DNA from: Marsupella aquatica
Taxonomy: Eukaryota > Marchantiophyta
Assembly: GCA_973895155.1 (NCBI GenBank)
Contig: OZ316891.1
Location: forward strand, 9,176,001 to 9,240,000
DNA length: 64,000 bases
Reading direction: 5' to 3'
Below the pieces are notes generated by a model. That model saw only the letters and a list, made by a program, of their open reading frames with translations. It was not told the origin of the DNA and did not search any database. Position numbers and translations under genes: made by a program. Shown piece after piece: positions 10,720 to 24,894 of the stretch; the first letter of the stretch is position 1, and each line of letters begins with the position of its first letter.

Positions 10720-13700
10720 TTAAGAATTCCTATGTTGGCGAAGGTTTCTATTGAATTGGGGTTGCATGAGCCGGGCATAAAGACCAAGCTTGGTCATAAG
10801 AGTATCATGGCTGCCTTCCTCAACTATTTGTCCATCGTGAAGTAAGGCCACTACATCCACTCGTCGCATGAGGGCAAGACGGTGAGCGACCACAATAGTA
10901 GTTCTGCTGCCCATAATTAGCTGATCTAAAGCTTCCTGCACCACCTTGTTTGAGTCGGCTTCTACAGCTGTGGAGGCTTCATCGATGAGGAGAATAGGTG
11001 GATTTTTAAGCACCACTCTGGCGATCGCGATTCGGAGCCTTTGTCCAGGAGATAGCTGCAGACCCCTCATTCCAATATGGGTGTCATAACCATGAGGCAG
11101 GCTGCAGATGAAGTGGTGAGCATTGGCAATTCTGGCAGCTTCAGTCATCTCCGTCTCAGTCGCATTAGGTCTTGCGTACATTATATTCTCTCTAATGGTT
11201 GTAGAGAAAAGAACAGGCTCCTGTTCGACAAGCCCCATATGGCTCCGGAGCCACCTAACGTTCAAAAGTTTCAAGTCTTTGCCATCCAACAAAATGCGGC
11301 CAAACTGAGGTTCATAAAACCGCTCCATGAGAGAAAGTATCGTGGTCTTCCCGGATCCAGCTGTCCCGACAATGGCCACAGTTTGACCAGCCTCCACCTT
11401 CAAGTTGAAGTTGTGCAAGATGACAATTTCAGGCTTTGTAGGGTACATGAATTCGACATCTTGAAACTCCAGGCGCCCAGCAACAAGGTTCGGTTTTGCA
11501 CCTACGTGATCATCACTCTCCACCCTAGGCTTTCTGTCAATGATGGCAAAGACGGGTACAATGGATTGCCGGCGTTTCAGGATCAAAGGAGCCAGCCCGA
11601 AGGCTTCAATCATCACAAACGTTACAAAAGAATAAACAAGGTAGCCTCGAAGGGGACGAGGGAAAGCAATTTCGTTGAATTGCGGATGCCTTTTGAGCAG
11701 CCCCGTACTGTACCATAGAATAATTGCGTTCGAAGCAAAGAGAAAGAACTGAGAAATTCCAAAAACAAATCCACTTGCGTGGCCTCGGACAAAGCTGCGC
11801 CAGAGTGGCACCCTCATTTGCTGCTTAAAGAGTTGCAGCACCTTCCCATCAGCAGAAAATGAAAACACGTTGTGGATATTTGCAACTGCTTCTTCCAGCA
11901 CTCGACGAGCTTTACTGTGGGCTTCCCTGATGTCTCCGGAGAAACCCATCATCCACAATTGCTGAAACAGGGTAGTTGTGCGAAAATTCACTCCAATTAG
12001 GTTTCATACGGGTGGGATGGTACTAAAGTCACATGAAACGTGCTATCAAATATAACTGAAAGAGGCCCATCTTCAAAATATGACCGCGGTGAGAAGACGA
12101 TTCATGGAGAAATAGCATAGACAAATGAATATGAAAACAAGAAGTCGAGTTCGTGACAGAACAGAAGCAATTAGTCGACTGAATTCGAAGGGAAAGGTGA
12201 TGAAAAAACGAAATCTTTGAGAGTAAAGGTTCATACCTGGGTAACAGCGGCAAATGTGAGAGGGGGGAAAGTTGCTAGTCCAAGAACCGCAAGTCGCCAA
12301 TCGAGTAACATGCCCACAACCAGTACAACAAGTATAGATGTACAGTCCTGTATCAAGACTGACAACCTGTTGCTAAAAGCAGCTCGAACATACGTGGCGT
12401 CATTTGCTAGACGCACTGAAAGCACTTCAATGCTGTTATCCTCCTTGTCAAACCAACCGACTTCATTGCGGAGGATTGCTGACAAATGTAGACAAGGAAA
12501 TGGCAGCAATCAGGTTATGTCATCAAAAGTTCGCTTTACGATGCATCTGGATAATAACAAATGGATGGATATGCCATCACAAGTTTCTTAAACTTTGGAA
12601 GTTGTTTCCACAGATATTCGCAAATCTACTGCATCCAGTAGCTGTTACCTTAGTGTTATATCAGTCGAATGCTTCAGACATCTCTAAGGCAAAAAGTCTG
12701 TTTCAGCACATTGAAGGAGAGAGGGATACACAAACAGCTTGTGTCAACACTTGAACGCTAAACACTCGATCAAGGGCCAGTAAGCTGGATACATACCCGA
12801 GAACATCAATCTCCGCACTCGCTCTGTCATCTTCTCACCCATAATGCCAAAGTAGAAGTGCTGGAGGAAGTTGACGACCACTGTAACAAATCCCATGCCC
12901 ATTATTATCAGGGACCACTTACTTATCCTCCTTTCCATTTGTTCTCCACCTGAATTATAGTAGGCGTCTACGAGCTCGGAGATGATGAATCCAAAGAGCG
13001 GGTTAAAGGAACCAAAAAGAGCTGCCCCCACACTGCCTAGCAGAGCGCAGAACCACTCTGGAGAACTGAGCCTCGCCAGTCGGGATAGTGATGGCTTCTT
13101 TGACATAACGACTTCAGGAGACTCGTGTTTCTCTTCAAATTCAACAAGTTCTGAAATTGTCCTCGCGTAGTTTTTTGAGTGTGACCGCTCCCTCCTTGGA
13201 TCAGAAGTCAGCAAAGGAGAAACAGGAGACTCGGGATCAGATATGTTAGAAGATTGTCGGTAGTGATTGCGAGGGATAATATCCAAGGGGGCAAGTGGTG
13301 GTACTTCAAGATGGTTTTTGAAGCCAGGTCCATCAAGAATATTTTTAAAAGACGGTGCGTCAAGACTCTTGAACGATTGTGCCTCAAGAGGTCTGAAAGA
13401 TGAATGATCAAGACTCTTGGCAGCAAATGTCTCGAGAGTTTGGTGGATCAATGGTGGATCATGACTGTGAGGAGCGAGGGGTTCCACATTCTCTTGCCAC
13501 CTTATCGGAGGAGCTGCCTGTCCCAATTGCCTATCTAACGACTCAGATGAGAAGTCTCCACTATCATGCTTCCTCCCAGGAGGTGGACTGGGATTTGGGG
13601 GCGACTCAATTAACTTGGCAAAGTCGGGCAATCTCACTCCATTCTGTCTTACTAATGAAGGGGACCTGCAAAGCCGTGGTGGTGAATTTCGAGGTATAGC

Positions 13701-16700
13701 CGGGGGCGATGGTTGGGCATCTGATCCTGGAAAGTGACTACTTTCATACCTCCGAGACCTGCCACAAGGGACAAGAGATAGTAAATACCTCAGAAGGCAC
13801 TGGTCACTATTTCTTCGAGCACGAAAGAATAACACCAGGAAAGTACGATGCTCATCTGCTCAAAAGTTACTTCGACTTTCAAGGTCAGACTGTTTACAAG
13901 ACAAGCTTTGCGAATCTCGACCCTGACTCATAACCATGAACGCAATGTTGAAGACAAGTAGAATTAGAGTGGCGGAAAATCAGCATATACCGTATTTTTG
14001 TGAAGATATCGTTTCAAAGTTCTAACTCTCATGCTGCAATTTTCAAGACTACAGAACCGCCAAGATTCGAAATGTTTGGTAGATTGGTACCTTCTGGCGG
14101 GTTTGGCAGTCTCTTGGAACCGAATAAGGTCTGCATATGATCCATCTACCCGTATCAACTCCTCGTGAGTTCCATGCTCCACAAGAAGGCCCTCTTGAAG
14201 CACAGCAATGATATCTGCATTGCGAATGCTGGAGAGCCGATGTGCAATCACAACAGTAGATCGCCCTAACATGAGAATGTCAAGAGCTTCTTGCACACTC
14301 CTTTCAGCATCAGCATCCAGGCTACTTGTGGCTTCGTCAAGAAGAAGGATAGGAGGATTCTTGAGCACCGCTCTTGCAATTGCAAGCTTCAGCATCTTTT
14401 CTTCCGAAAGAACCAAACCTCCACTACCAACCTGCCGGCAAGACAGTAACACACATGTATGCAAGACTCCACTCAGAAAAATCTTTCCTCTTCCCTTGAT
14501 GAGTAGCTATAATGTTATCCACTATTCATACCAAGAAATGACATTACTAACAGAGAACTCCTTACTAGGTACGAATTAAAACGGAGTACGATCCAGGCCA
14601 TTCTGACTTTGCACCGAGCAGTTTGTTAGCAGAGCGCCTGTGATGGCTTCTGTGTTCCTTCACTAGAGGCCTGAAGAGTAGGATGAGTCCCTCTGGATGA
14701 CACATGGGTTACCTTATTGAAACTACACTTTACATGCAGATCATGATAATGATAAAAGTGCTACCTTTGTCTCGTATCCCTCTGGTAGGGAACTGATAAA
14801 TGTGTGTGCATGTGCCATTTTTGCAGCTTCTTCAATCTCGTCCAGGCTTGCTCGACGCCCATATAAAATGTTCTCGCGTATACTGGTGGCAAACAAAGCT
14901 GCTTCCTGACTAACCAGGCCAATCTGACTCCTTAGCCACTCAATTTTAAGATTCTTGATGTTCTCTCCGTCCAGTAGAACCTCACCTGATAATGATGCAG
15001 GATAACTGTTAAATATACCACAATTTGAAGTCTTCTCGAACTCAATCTAGCCCGACCTTCGAGATCGTCAACATCAATGTCAGGATGAATATGAGCATTC
15101 AACAGTTGCTCTGCTAACAACCTGAGGACGTTGCCGGAACTTTCTGAATAATTAATATCAAGGAAATTGGCATCCCTGAACTTGGCTACCAAGGTTTAGC
15201 AACACACCTAAAGTTGGGTCATAGAAGCGCTCGATTAATGAAATAACACTGCTTTTCCCTGAACCATTGCTACCGACAAGAGCCACTGTCTTCCTTGCAG
15301 GAATCGTCAGATACAATCCACTTAAGATAGGTACATCAGGGCTTGAAGGGTAGCTGAAGTAGACGTTGCGCAGCTCTATGCTTCCCTGAACATGTGCGAG
15401 AGTTTTTGCTTCTATTTGGGTACCATCCATGGCTGTTGGTAGTATACGACTTATCATTTCATAGAGTCTATGGGCTGCTATGCGGCCCTGATCAAAGGCC
15501 TGAAAATTTGTTGCTGCCTGATTTAAACCTCTGCAGAAAATCCGACATCGACTTTTAAAAAATCGACACACCCCGACAAAAACGAGAACCAGCGCAAAGA
15601 ACACTCTTTGGTGGAACAATATAAAATATGTTACATCACTATATACTGAATTAATATAACTATTTGTGCTAGAAATTCTCTATGATCTGATCCTTTGAGA
15701 TCTGCAACGCATGAAATCCAACAAAAACAAAAGTGAGGCAAATTGCTGTTGTGAAGAAACAGGACTACCGACAGCATTACGGGGTGGCTGAACAAGGCGC
15801 TTACAGGCCACTCAAAATGATTGCAAAGACTGCTGCAATGACTTCACCACCCGTAGCGTTACGTCTTGCAACAAGGATTCGCCCAACCCAGAATTGGAGC
15901 GAACAGGAGCAGAGGGCAATTCCATAAATAAAGCCAAGTCCGACGCCTTGCACAAGGCTGATAAGGACTCCATATCTAAGGGTAGCCTGTAGAGCGTTTG
16001 CATACGAATACTTCACGGTTGTCTCGTTTGCAAATGAATAGACAGTTCTGATGTAAGAGATGGCCTGCAAAGCCAAACAAAAATGATCCAACGATAATCA
16101 GATGGAAAATCAGAAACAACACATTTACCCAAATCGTTTCGTGCTGAACAATGTTACAATGTCAAGGACAGATTCTCTGGTCGAAAGAGTACCTGTTCAG
16201 CAATGGCAGCTGCTTCAGCATAAGCTTCTTGGACCATTTCCGCAAGTCGATTCAAGAACAGGTTTGAGATGCCACCTGCGGCCACAATAAGGGGTGCAGT
16301 CGCTAAGGTCAGCAGTGAAATCTGCCAACAATTGACAAATCCCACCGCAAAACCTGCTATGCACGTAGCCATGTTGTGCACATAGTTCCCCACCTGACAT
16401 TGATGACAAGAATATCCGAGTTTTTCAACTTCAAACAGGGATCGAGTACTTAATATAGACAGACAAGAGTGAGAAAGGTAAGGATGTGATTCAAGATGAC
16501 TACAGAAACTGTGGATGCGGTGGAAAGGATCCCTATTTCTCCTCTACACATGAGACACATCTCTCGCCCCTCAGGAGCCGGGACGTACACTTCAAGAGTT
16601 CAAACTAAACGCATGGTGCTTGAAATTTTGCGATAGCTGAAGACTTGGCGAGGCGAAACTAAAAACAGTTGGACTGGCTTCTTCAAAGCTTTCGAGGCAA

Positions 16701-18922
16701 GTAAACCCCAGTCTCGACTATTTTTCGAATCACCCACAGGCATGCAGGGAGAAATTCTATCTACCAGAGAAGTAGGAGTGTACCTTCTCACTGACAACAT
16801 ATTGAACAAGAAGAGCATCATTTGAGACCTGGCTGACAACACCTCCTCTGCTGCTATAAGTGTCAAAAAATGCCATGTCTTGCTTTAGCAAAATCTGGAC
16901 ATACTTGGATCTGATAACAGCGGCTTGACGCTCCCCAGTGAAAATCCAGCAGGAAATTTCTGCATAGTGGCAAGAAGTGATCAGTCGGCAAGCGTGTCCT
17001 GGTCAGAATAGATTGTACATCCAACTACTCCGTCAATTTCTCCTCCATCAAAAGCCAACTCTAGAAATATGGAATTGATTCAAACGACACGAATGTTAAG
17101 TTCTAAAGATTCATTACGAGGAAAACCCAAAAACGAATTGGGAGAGTCTGCTCAAGAACTCACCTATCCAACCTGCCAGTAAAACACCTCCAGAGATGTA
17201 CACAATGTAAAGCGCATACTGCCAACCAGAGTAAGAAAATGTCAACCCTTCGTTGACAGCCAGAATTTCAAGAGGATACGTGCTATCTTACGACCCAATG
17301 TATTATTACCTATACACATGAAAGCTAGGGTCTGTTTACACAAGATAGTCTAAGCTGTAACTCAATTAATAAGATGATTCAAAGCCAATATTCACCGGCT
17401 ACCTCAGACCCGCTTCTGCTTTTTCTTTCAGAATAAATTGTGCCGTCTATTTGACACTTAGGATAGCCACGTGATGAAACAGATAAAAATATGGCTACCG
17501 GGAAAACTGCTTCCCTGGAGGGGTATGAAGAGAAGATCAGATGAGCCATTTCTTTGTGGTATTTCCTACGCACTACTTTCGAGAATTTGCATGCCATTCC
17601 AGAAATTCATCGCCTGTCTCACTGGAAGACGTGATTACCAAGTCTCGATATCAATAGGGGCAATACATCACAAAGCAGTGGATAACAAATGTGGCTCATT
17701 TGAATTTCCAATTCAACTCCACTACATTTGTCTGCTTTTGCTTGGATGTGCTTCACCATGTAGTTCAGCTTGGAAAGTTCGAGTAACCCACAAAATGGTA
17801 GCCCTCCAAAAAGAGACTGCTTGTGGGCAACATTCCTAATACGTTTATCCTCCCACGTTGTTAGCGGTTGCAAAAATTGACTTGGAACATTTATTGCCTG
17901 TTCACTGATCATCCCCGGAGTCGCTTCCGGAGTGAGAAAACTGAGTATACGATGGACTTTAACAACCAACCTGTTTTTCCTTCCTCACGAGCCTTCTTCT
18001 CTAGAGGATAACTAAATTTCTATCTCTCATCCAGTACTTGGCAGTTCTAGTCGCAGTTTTGAGTTGGAAGCATCCCATTTGATGTCGCCCTTCTCTTTGC
18101 GAACTGTCCCATCGTCACTATCCAGTGGGTGAGCGTTCAGCTGAACGAATGCAGGACAACAGGCCCACTCATGCAACGACAATCCACAGCTGTACCGAGG
18201 TGGGCCGACAAATAGTGTTTATCGACGAGGCATCAATAAGTGTAGTGCAAAACAGTAAAAACTTCCGATATCGCACATGGATAAAATTGCTCCTTCAGTG
18301 ATTTTAGAGATTAATTTATTTTTGACAACCCACCCCCACAAGACAACAAGCACGGACATGGTGATCATGAACTTGCAATGTCACCAGCCCTACTCACACG
18401 CATTGAACAAGGACATATCCAAATGTGAGCGAAAGCGACCATAAGTGTAACCGTGAAGTAGAGCCCTTCGCTCCACCAGAGCAGAGCACATTTGGGTACA
18501 AAATTCTACGACTAAACACTTGAGCATACCTTGGAGGCCTCTTTGGTGAGGTAGTCGACTGGCGTGGAAGATCCAGGTGCGTCTTGACGATAGGTGCCAA
18601 ACAAGTTGACGATTTTGCCGAAATAGTGGATGTAGAGAGGCAATGCCACGCCATGGGCAGCAGCGGCAGTAAAGCCAAGCACCATGAGGACCCAATCCAA
18701 CTTTGTGGCATAAGCAAAAAGACGTAAAAATGGAACAGCAGCTTGTGGTTGTTCCAATCCATCTAAATCTTCCCCAAGAGGCTCGTCGTCTAAGTGTATC
18801 TGTTCCAGTCCAAAGTCCAAATAAGGCGACGGTGATTCTGGTGGTTCGGAAACTTCAGACACGGGAGTTAGAGGCTGTACGTGTGGAGGTGACCACCCAA
18901 ACAACCCCCTGGATATCATCAT
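10720..18922 (-). CDS. ABCB20: Full-size ABC transporter of the ABCB6/ABCB20 subgroup
   Basis: Eleven exons on the minus strand: 18530-18922, 17164-17218, 16784-16959, 16193-16393, 15805-16064, 15208-15530, 14765-14985, 14091-14431, 12797-13758, 12237-12478 and 10720-11961. All introns are GT-AG, and the lengths sum to 1471 codons plus stop. The order is TMD1, NBD1, linker, TMD2, NBD2. NBD1 has Walker A GSNGSGKS (about 448-455) and Walker [13 protein letters not shown], but a degenerate signature, LSEEK instead of LSGGQ. NBD2 has Walker A GTAGSGKT (about 1257-1264), signature LSPGQ and Walker B ILLIDEAS. The start [14 protein letters not shown], the linker phrase [13 protein letters not shown] and the end LRQHR identify the Arabidopsis ABCB6/ABCB20 group, plasma-membrane exporters linked to auxin transport. 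Arabidopsis proteins are about 1400 residues; the excess here lies in the linker. Subgroup assignment is firm; one-to-one orthology is inferred. Confidence 0.93.
13258..13440 (-). repeat. Repetitive segment in the ABCB linker
   Basis: Inside ABCB exon 9 the cytosolic linker between NBD1 and the second membrane domain contains degenerate short repeats of the type (S/K)LD-x-x-SF(K/R): [30 protein letters not shown] and LEVPPL. They occupy the place where Arabidopsis homologues have a Ser-rich, phosphorylation-prone linker. The segment keeps frame and adds a repeat-derived expansion. Confidence 0.6.
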
Positions 18923-21240
18923 CTTCGCGGACTGTGTGAGCGCTCGAAATGCTATCCACAGCTACTTCCGTCCTCTCTACTGGTTTTTGCGAGAAAGGCA
19001 TGGTATTCGAATCTGAGATAGTCGTATGTCGAGTCCCATCTCTCGGAATCGCCACACCCAGTAGACACTTTGCAATTGGACATTCCGACTTGTACGGATT
19101 TCCTATCTTCCACAAATAAACACATGGGATCGGATATAAGTCTTCATATTGATCCCTGGGATCGATAAGCAAGAGTAGACTACCCGTTTAATGTCCAATC
19201 TGTCGGCCGGAAAAAGAGAGGAAACCTGGTCCTGACGCCTCTTTGAGGGCCCGCAATAGAGGTCTCCAGCACAGAGGAAGGAGGCTTTCTCTTCACACCT
19301 TGGACATTCTCCGCTGTTAAGCTTTCCTGTTCTCTCTAACCAACGCCTTTCACCTGTAACTAAAAGTGGTCTAAAATGGGTATCTCTAGAGGAACAAGTT
19401 TCGAAAGCTTCTTCTAGAATAAGCCAACTTTCGCTTGTTAAGTTACCAACATCAGCAAGTCCTCTAACGTTGGTGATTTTTTCCTGTAAAATACTCGCTT
19501 ATCCGCTCTGCTGCGTCTCCTCCCTTCGCCCATAGCTGCTGACGACAACACGGAGAGTCCAGAGAACTAGGAAACCTTGTGACAACAACAAACCACAGGC
19601 TTGCGAGCTTATCAGGTCACGCGCCTAGGTTCTGAAAGTGTTGGTCTCTCCAAAACGAGCTCGGTCGTCCCTCTCCTAGAAAGCTGAGAGTTGATCAGCT
19701 CCCAGGGATCAACATTTGTCATCGCTGGTAGTACAACTAAGCTGAAAAGGAGAGAATGATGCGTGTGCAGATCTCCTCCTACACTACAGACTGGCCTTGT
19801 ACCCGTGGCCAAACACTACCGATCACTCATTTCCCGTTGCGCTGAATGATTCACATGAAACAACCATCCGTACTTTCCTCACTCCCTCCCTGCCTGTCTG
19901 TCTGCTTTTATTCGGTCCTATGAGCACCTGCTGCATTCTATCCTTCGGTTCAACAAGCTCGCATTCCTTCCCGACTGTCATCCGCCCTCCAATTGAAAAC
20001 GACCAAACGATAAAAGATCACCCTGACCATTTGTATCTCTCGTCTCATCCTCTCCAATGCATCCTCATCCGCCCTGTCAGCTGGTCGCAATAGCGAACGC
20101 GTTCACGTATCTCTTCTAACTCTCGCTCGTTACCTCCCTCCCCGTCCTCACTCTTCCATCATTTCCATTTCCCCTGCTTGCTCTGCTCCGCCCAACTATT
20201 CCGTCCTCCATGCCGTGCGCCGGGTGAGTGATTCGGAGCTTCCCCGCCTCGCTGCGTACGCCTCTGACCCCTGTTTCAAACTCGCGAACCTGGGTTATTA
20301 GTCCTCGCCTACTACTCTACTCTTCGTCGTTCCAACCTCAGACGGACCTCCGATGCAACTCCCGGCTCCAGCAGTGACGAGCGACCGAGCGAGCTAGCTC
20401 CAACAATGTGCTTGTTTGAGTGTAAATCCTGAAGAAGCCATCGACAAGAAACAAAGCGCATTGCAACCGTGCACTGTACAATATACTAGTACATTATGGT
20501 GCACCCTTCACTCAAACCACTGAGCAATCTGTCGGTCAGTCAGCCAGCTAGCAACGAAGCCAGCCAGCAACAAGCAAGTAAGGCAGACGGACAGACAGAC
20601 AGACTCAGAGGAGGGAAAAATTCCTTCCGTACTCAGGACTACTTCTCCTCCACCACCTCCGACCACACCTTATTATTAACACTCCATCAGCAGCTGCTGA
20701 GACGAGAGACACTCTCTCCTCCTCCTCCTCCTCCTCGTTCATCCATCCACCAACATCATTGCTTTGGTGAAGCAAGCTTCATCATCGAGAGCTTCATCCT
20801 CCAAGCTTCAAAATTCTGGGGCGAAATTCGCAGAGGCAACACAATCGTTCACCGACAAAAAACTATTCCTCCAGCACCAGCTACCGAGGAGTCGATCCCC
20901 ACACAATTCACCCGCGCCGACTCGAGCTACAGAGAGCGAGAACAGGATAGACAGAGACGAAAAGAAAATCTCGTGTTTCTTCCTTCTGCTTCTTCTCCTC
21001 CTCCATCATGATTGTCTCATGGCGGGGGAATGGAAAGCCTGGACCTCTACAGGACTACTCTCCCTGCACTACACCTGCACTACACCTGCACTAGTGTAGT
21101 GTTCTCGTCAGGACTACTACCACTACTCCCGTACTGCACTACTGCCATCCCCGTTCACGTAATAAATAAGTATTTTAAAAAAAATAATTAAATTGTCTCG
21201 GGCAAAGTTTTGCTAGAATGTACTGTACCTATGGAGCACG
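18923..21240. promoter_or_regulatory. Upstream region and probable 5' leader of the ABCB gene
   Basis: The ABCB start codon is at 18922, so its promoter must lie to the right. From about 19800 to 21130 the plus strand is pyrimidine-rich, with a (TCC)n run at 20720-20742 and a repeated CTGCACTACAC at about 21065-21085, unlike the AT-rich flanks. This looks like promoter or leader sequence, possibly shared with an unseen plus-strand transcript. The frame at 20496-21011 is Ser/Gln-rich low complexity and I do not call it a gene. No TATA box is evident. Confidence 0.35.
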
Positions 21241-21244
21241 TAAC

Positions 21245-21765
21245 AAAAAGCCCGGATGGACCTAGATGTTGTCCCTGCCTATCCCCATGGATTGCGCAAT
21301 GCAATTGTCACTTTTACACTGAAAAGAAAAAAGAGCCCGGATAGACCTAGACGTTGTCCCTGCCTGTCCCCATGGATTGCGTAAGGTAATCATCACTTTT
21401 ACACCAAAAAGAAAGTAGAACCGGTTATGGATCCCAGTTGATGACTCTAACTACCTTGGAGAAAAAGTAATCAAGATGTCATGGTGATCGTGAGTAGATG
21501 TCATGGTGATCCTGGGTAACGACATGATGTTTTGATATCTTTTAGGTTCAAGGTCATAGAAATAAGTTTATAATGCAATTGAAACTGGTTGCAAATGGTT
21601 AGGAGACCATTTACAGGTCACATTTCAATCAAAAATGTAAACAGTGTTCTCTGAATCAGTTTGAATTTTCTAAGCAAGTTCATCCCAACTTTGCCTGTTT
21701 ATCTGGGTTTCATAGACAAAGTGTAGGTCCATCCTAGCTTTGGTTTCATGGAGCACCAGTTAGCA
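21245..21765 (+). repeat. Dispersed repeat family R1, copy 1
   Basis: This block is homologous to 57660-58245 and, in its right half, to 57085-57285. Shared phrases are AGCCCGGATGGACC, CCCCATGGA(T/C)TGC, GACCATTTACAGGTCAC and TTTCATAGACAAAGTG. Within this copy the first 80 bp are tandemly duplicated (starts at about 21250 and 21331). There is no coding capacity, and the ends lack an obvious LTR or TIR. It is likely a non-autonomous element of unknown class. Confidence 0.7.
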
Positions 21766-23152
21766 TAATAAATGGATAGTTATTTTTTAAATTGCTTTTA
21801 AGGAAAGTAATGCTAGCGTGTACCTATGGAGCAGGTTACTTTTGACCAGAAAAGTGTGGATTTCATACGACTAGTGTTCTTTTGGGTTCTATCCAAGAAA
21901 TTTGTCAAACACCTAGGTGTATTTATGGGGGCTTCAGTTTTGGGTCCTTGTGGACAAAATTTCTGGTTTCTCTGGCCTATTCTAGAAATTTGTCAAACGC
22001 TCAGGCACTTGGGTATATGGTAGTGGGTCCGTGTGGAAAGGACTTTGTCATGTAACTGTTAGAAAGATTCTATGCATCCTGTGCAAACACTGACTTTTCA
22101 ATATACATCTAGTTTTTATAATTAAAAAATAGAAAGAGAAGAATAATATTCTGAACTTGAGAGTTATGTACCGAAATGAAACATGGCAACTAATAAGATA
22201 CTACTGTGGGGACTGTGCTTTGTTTGTTTGTTAGGTCAGGGACAAGTCAACAAGTTACTCGTCCTGCTGATGCTATTCTTCGCCGAAGACCTCTCTATTT
22301 CTCTCCCAATCCCTCTCCGCTATCTACTCTGCTAACGTAACTGACTGCGCACCTACAGGACGGTATGACGTAGCTGGGGGAGTAGCTAGGTCCTATCCTA
22401 GCCGGAGGTACAGAACAGTCATGACGAGCTGCCGTGATACCCCGACGTTGCTTGCCCTTTTCGTCGCCTCACAAGTACCCACCCACCGCTTGAAGCAGGG
22501 CAATTTTTAAGGTTTTCTCGTTTCAGCCAGGGTGGCCAGTGTCACCTTTTGAACTTGAGAAGGAAGAAGATGCTAAGAATGTTTGTTTGGTATAATTTCC
22601 AAAATTACCTTTTGACTCTTTGATCTCCCTATATCTAAGAATGAACGTTTGATCTGTTTCGAAAACACTAAGCCCTCCCCAAGGTTTTCTTTGTAGTTTG
22701 GAAGACCATTACCAGGCCAGTGTTCTGGGAGGGTTTGTTAAACCGTCTCTGTGCCCAAAGGTGTCCGAGGGCAGGACAGTTACTTTTGGACCACATTTTT
22801 ACTTTGTTAAGAACATGATTCATTAATTATGGAGACCTGGGTCCACTAGGTTTGAAAATGGTCAGTGGTTGTTTAATACCTGGACACCCTGTTCTATAGT
22901 TCACAAACCATTGAATGCACTCTTAACTATCTGAGGAAAACCAAACCCATGTTAAGAGTAAAGTTATCTAAACCCCTCCTATGAAGGCATTGTTGCAAGT
23001 TGAAGCACCTTGGGTAGGTCCTGCCCCGGGCTTTATTCAGGACAATGTCCTTGTTAGAGTGCTTTACCTAACACATCAAAACCCAAAGGAATTAGGGGAC
23101 ATGGCTTTGAGTCTTTGCTTATTTATGTGCTTGTGAGACACATTAGGCAGGC

Positions 23153-23505
23153 TTTACAAGAAAAACGGGAATGACAATTCCTCTTTTCCCTGGTAGGTAC
23201 AAATGGACTGAATCTTCCCACTGACTTTTCGCTTTTGGCTTTAGAACAGGAGGGGCAGCTATCTGCTTTGAGCAACCACCAGTCTTACATGGCAAAGTGG
23301 ACTGAAGACTGAACCACTTCACCATAAAAGATTCAACACGCAGATCCCCTCTGGGTGGCAATACAAGAAAAACAGGAACGATATTTTCTCCTATTCCCTC
23401 GTTAGGTTACATCTGGACTGTGCATTCCAGTGACTAGTTGCTTTTGATTTTGGAAGGAGAGTGGCAGCCGTATACTTTAAGCAACCACCTGCCATCCTAC
23501 TTGGC
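23153..23505. repeat. Diverged tandem duplication, about 206-bp period
   Basis: A block starting ACAAGAAAAACGGGAA at about 23157 recurs starting ACAAGAAAAACAGGAA at about 23363. Both copies continue through TTTGAGCAACCACC or TTTAAGCAACCACC. Divergence between copies implies an old duplication. Confidence 0.65.
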
Positions 23506-24894
23506 ACTCTGTCTGCCAATACTGGTGATTGGTGGCAACAACAAAAAGGCAACAATTGTTTAGATAGACAAATATTTTGCAATATATGAGCAGTGAGACA
23601 AGATAGCCTCATGTGGCGGCGGCCAACTTGGTTCCCACGCAACCATCTGAAGAGAAAAACGGCCTGAACTCTTACTCTCTATCAAGGGCAATGTCCTCAA
23701 TGATCTGCAGTTTTCCAAAGAAAACTATGAAGTTGTCCTTGCACATACCCAGGGTTTGCACTTGCAGGCAAAGCACTCAGATTGAGGTGACTGTCTTTCT
23801 AAGAGCGCTTCCGCAATGCAACTGTATTAAGGCATCTCAAACTCCTGATTCTGGCTCCCAAACTCCTGGTTTTGGCTCCCCGTATGATCACACAGGTTTT
23901 CCCAAGAACTAGAAAAGTGGACTTGCAAATACATGGTTTACCACTTAAAACCAAGTGGGAAACTCATACTTTCCAGCTGGGGGGTCTTTTTTGGCAGCCC
24001 CTATACGGTTTGAGATGCCCTAAGAGGGCACCTCAAATGATAAATAAATAAAAATGCTTTTGGTCAGGCCGATACTTGACTTAAATTGTGCTTGCCCAGG
24101 CCTTTTTGCACATGGCAGGCCAACTCGCTACACTTCCCTCCGCTCCCTCTCTCTGTCTCCCCCCCCCCCCTCCTCTTGGTTACAAATGCCCAAAAACCAC
24201 ATCCCAGCTGTAGTTCCGCCCACAATTTGTTGTGATCATTAGCCAGACTACAAAAGAGAAGTAGAAGTTGGAGACTCCCTAGTGCCTACTTGTCTGCAAC
24301 ACAGCCGGTGGACTGGTGAAGGGTCACTTGTGTTTGACTATATTAGTTCTATTTTAGGCAGCATAATTATGCAACGGCCTGTCTAGCCCTGTCGGTACGG
24401 GAATCTGGTGGCATGGTCAAGTGCTTGCTCGTGTGAATTGTGTGGCGTGGAGAAAGTAGGGGTTTCAAAGTCCTGGTTGCATAATAAAAGACAAATAAAC
24501 GAATCTCAAATGGGGAAACCGCCTTTGAAATCATTTTTTAAGCACACAATAAACTTTTCACAAAACTTAGGAGTGGGCGGAGTGGTAAAAGTGAGCAAGG
24601 CAGGCAGCGGGGGTTCTTAATGAGCTTCAGACTGTCGGTTGTGCTGATTTCAAAGTAGGTTTCAAACCAGTCGATACATTTCGAAAATTGTTCACTTCAA
24701 CTTACTGCCAACATGGAGTAGTCAGATTTAGGGTCACCTTACACTACTTGGGTGCACTTGTGACTCTTTCGCCAGAGTAAATAAGAGGAGACATTTTATG
24801 TTCTAAGGATACCCTCAATCTTTTGAGATGAAGCTCAATAAATGCAAATTCTTGAAACGAATGAGTCAAAGTTCGGGACCTCATAAGTTTGGAC

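Noticed and set aside
11077-11718. 213-codon plus-strand frame
   Set aside because: Antisense shadow of the ABCB second nucleotide-binding domain.
20496-21011. 171-codon open frame
   Set aside because: Ser/Gln/Pro-rich low complexity with no domain; it sits in pyrimidine-rich promoter-like sequence.
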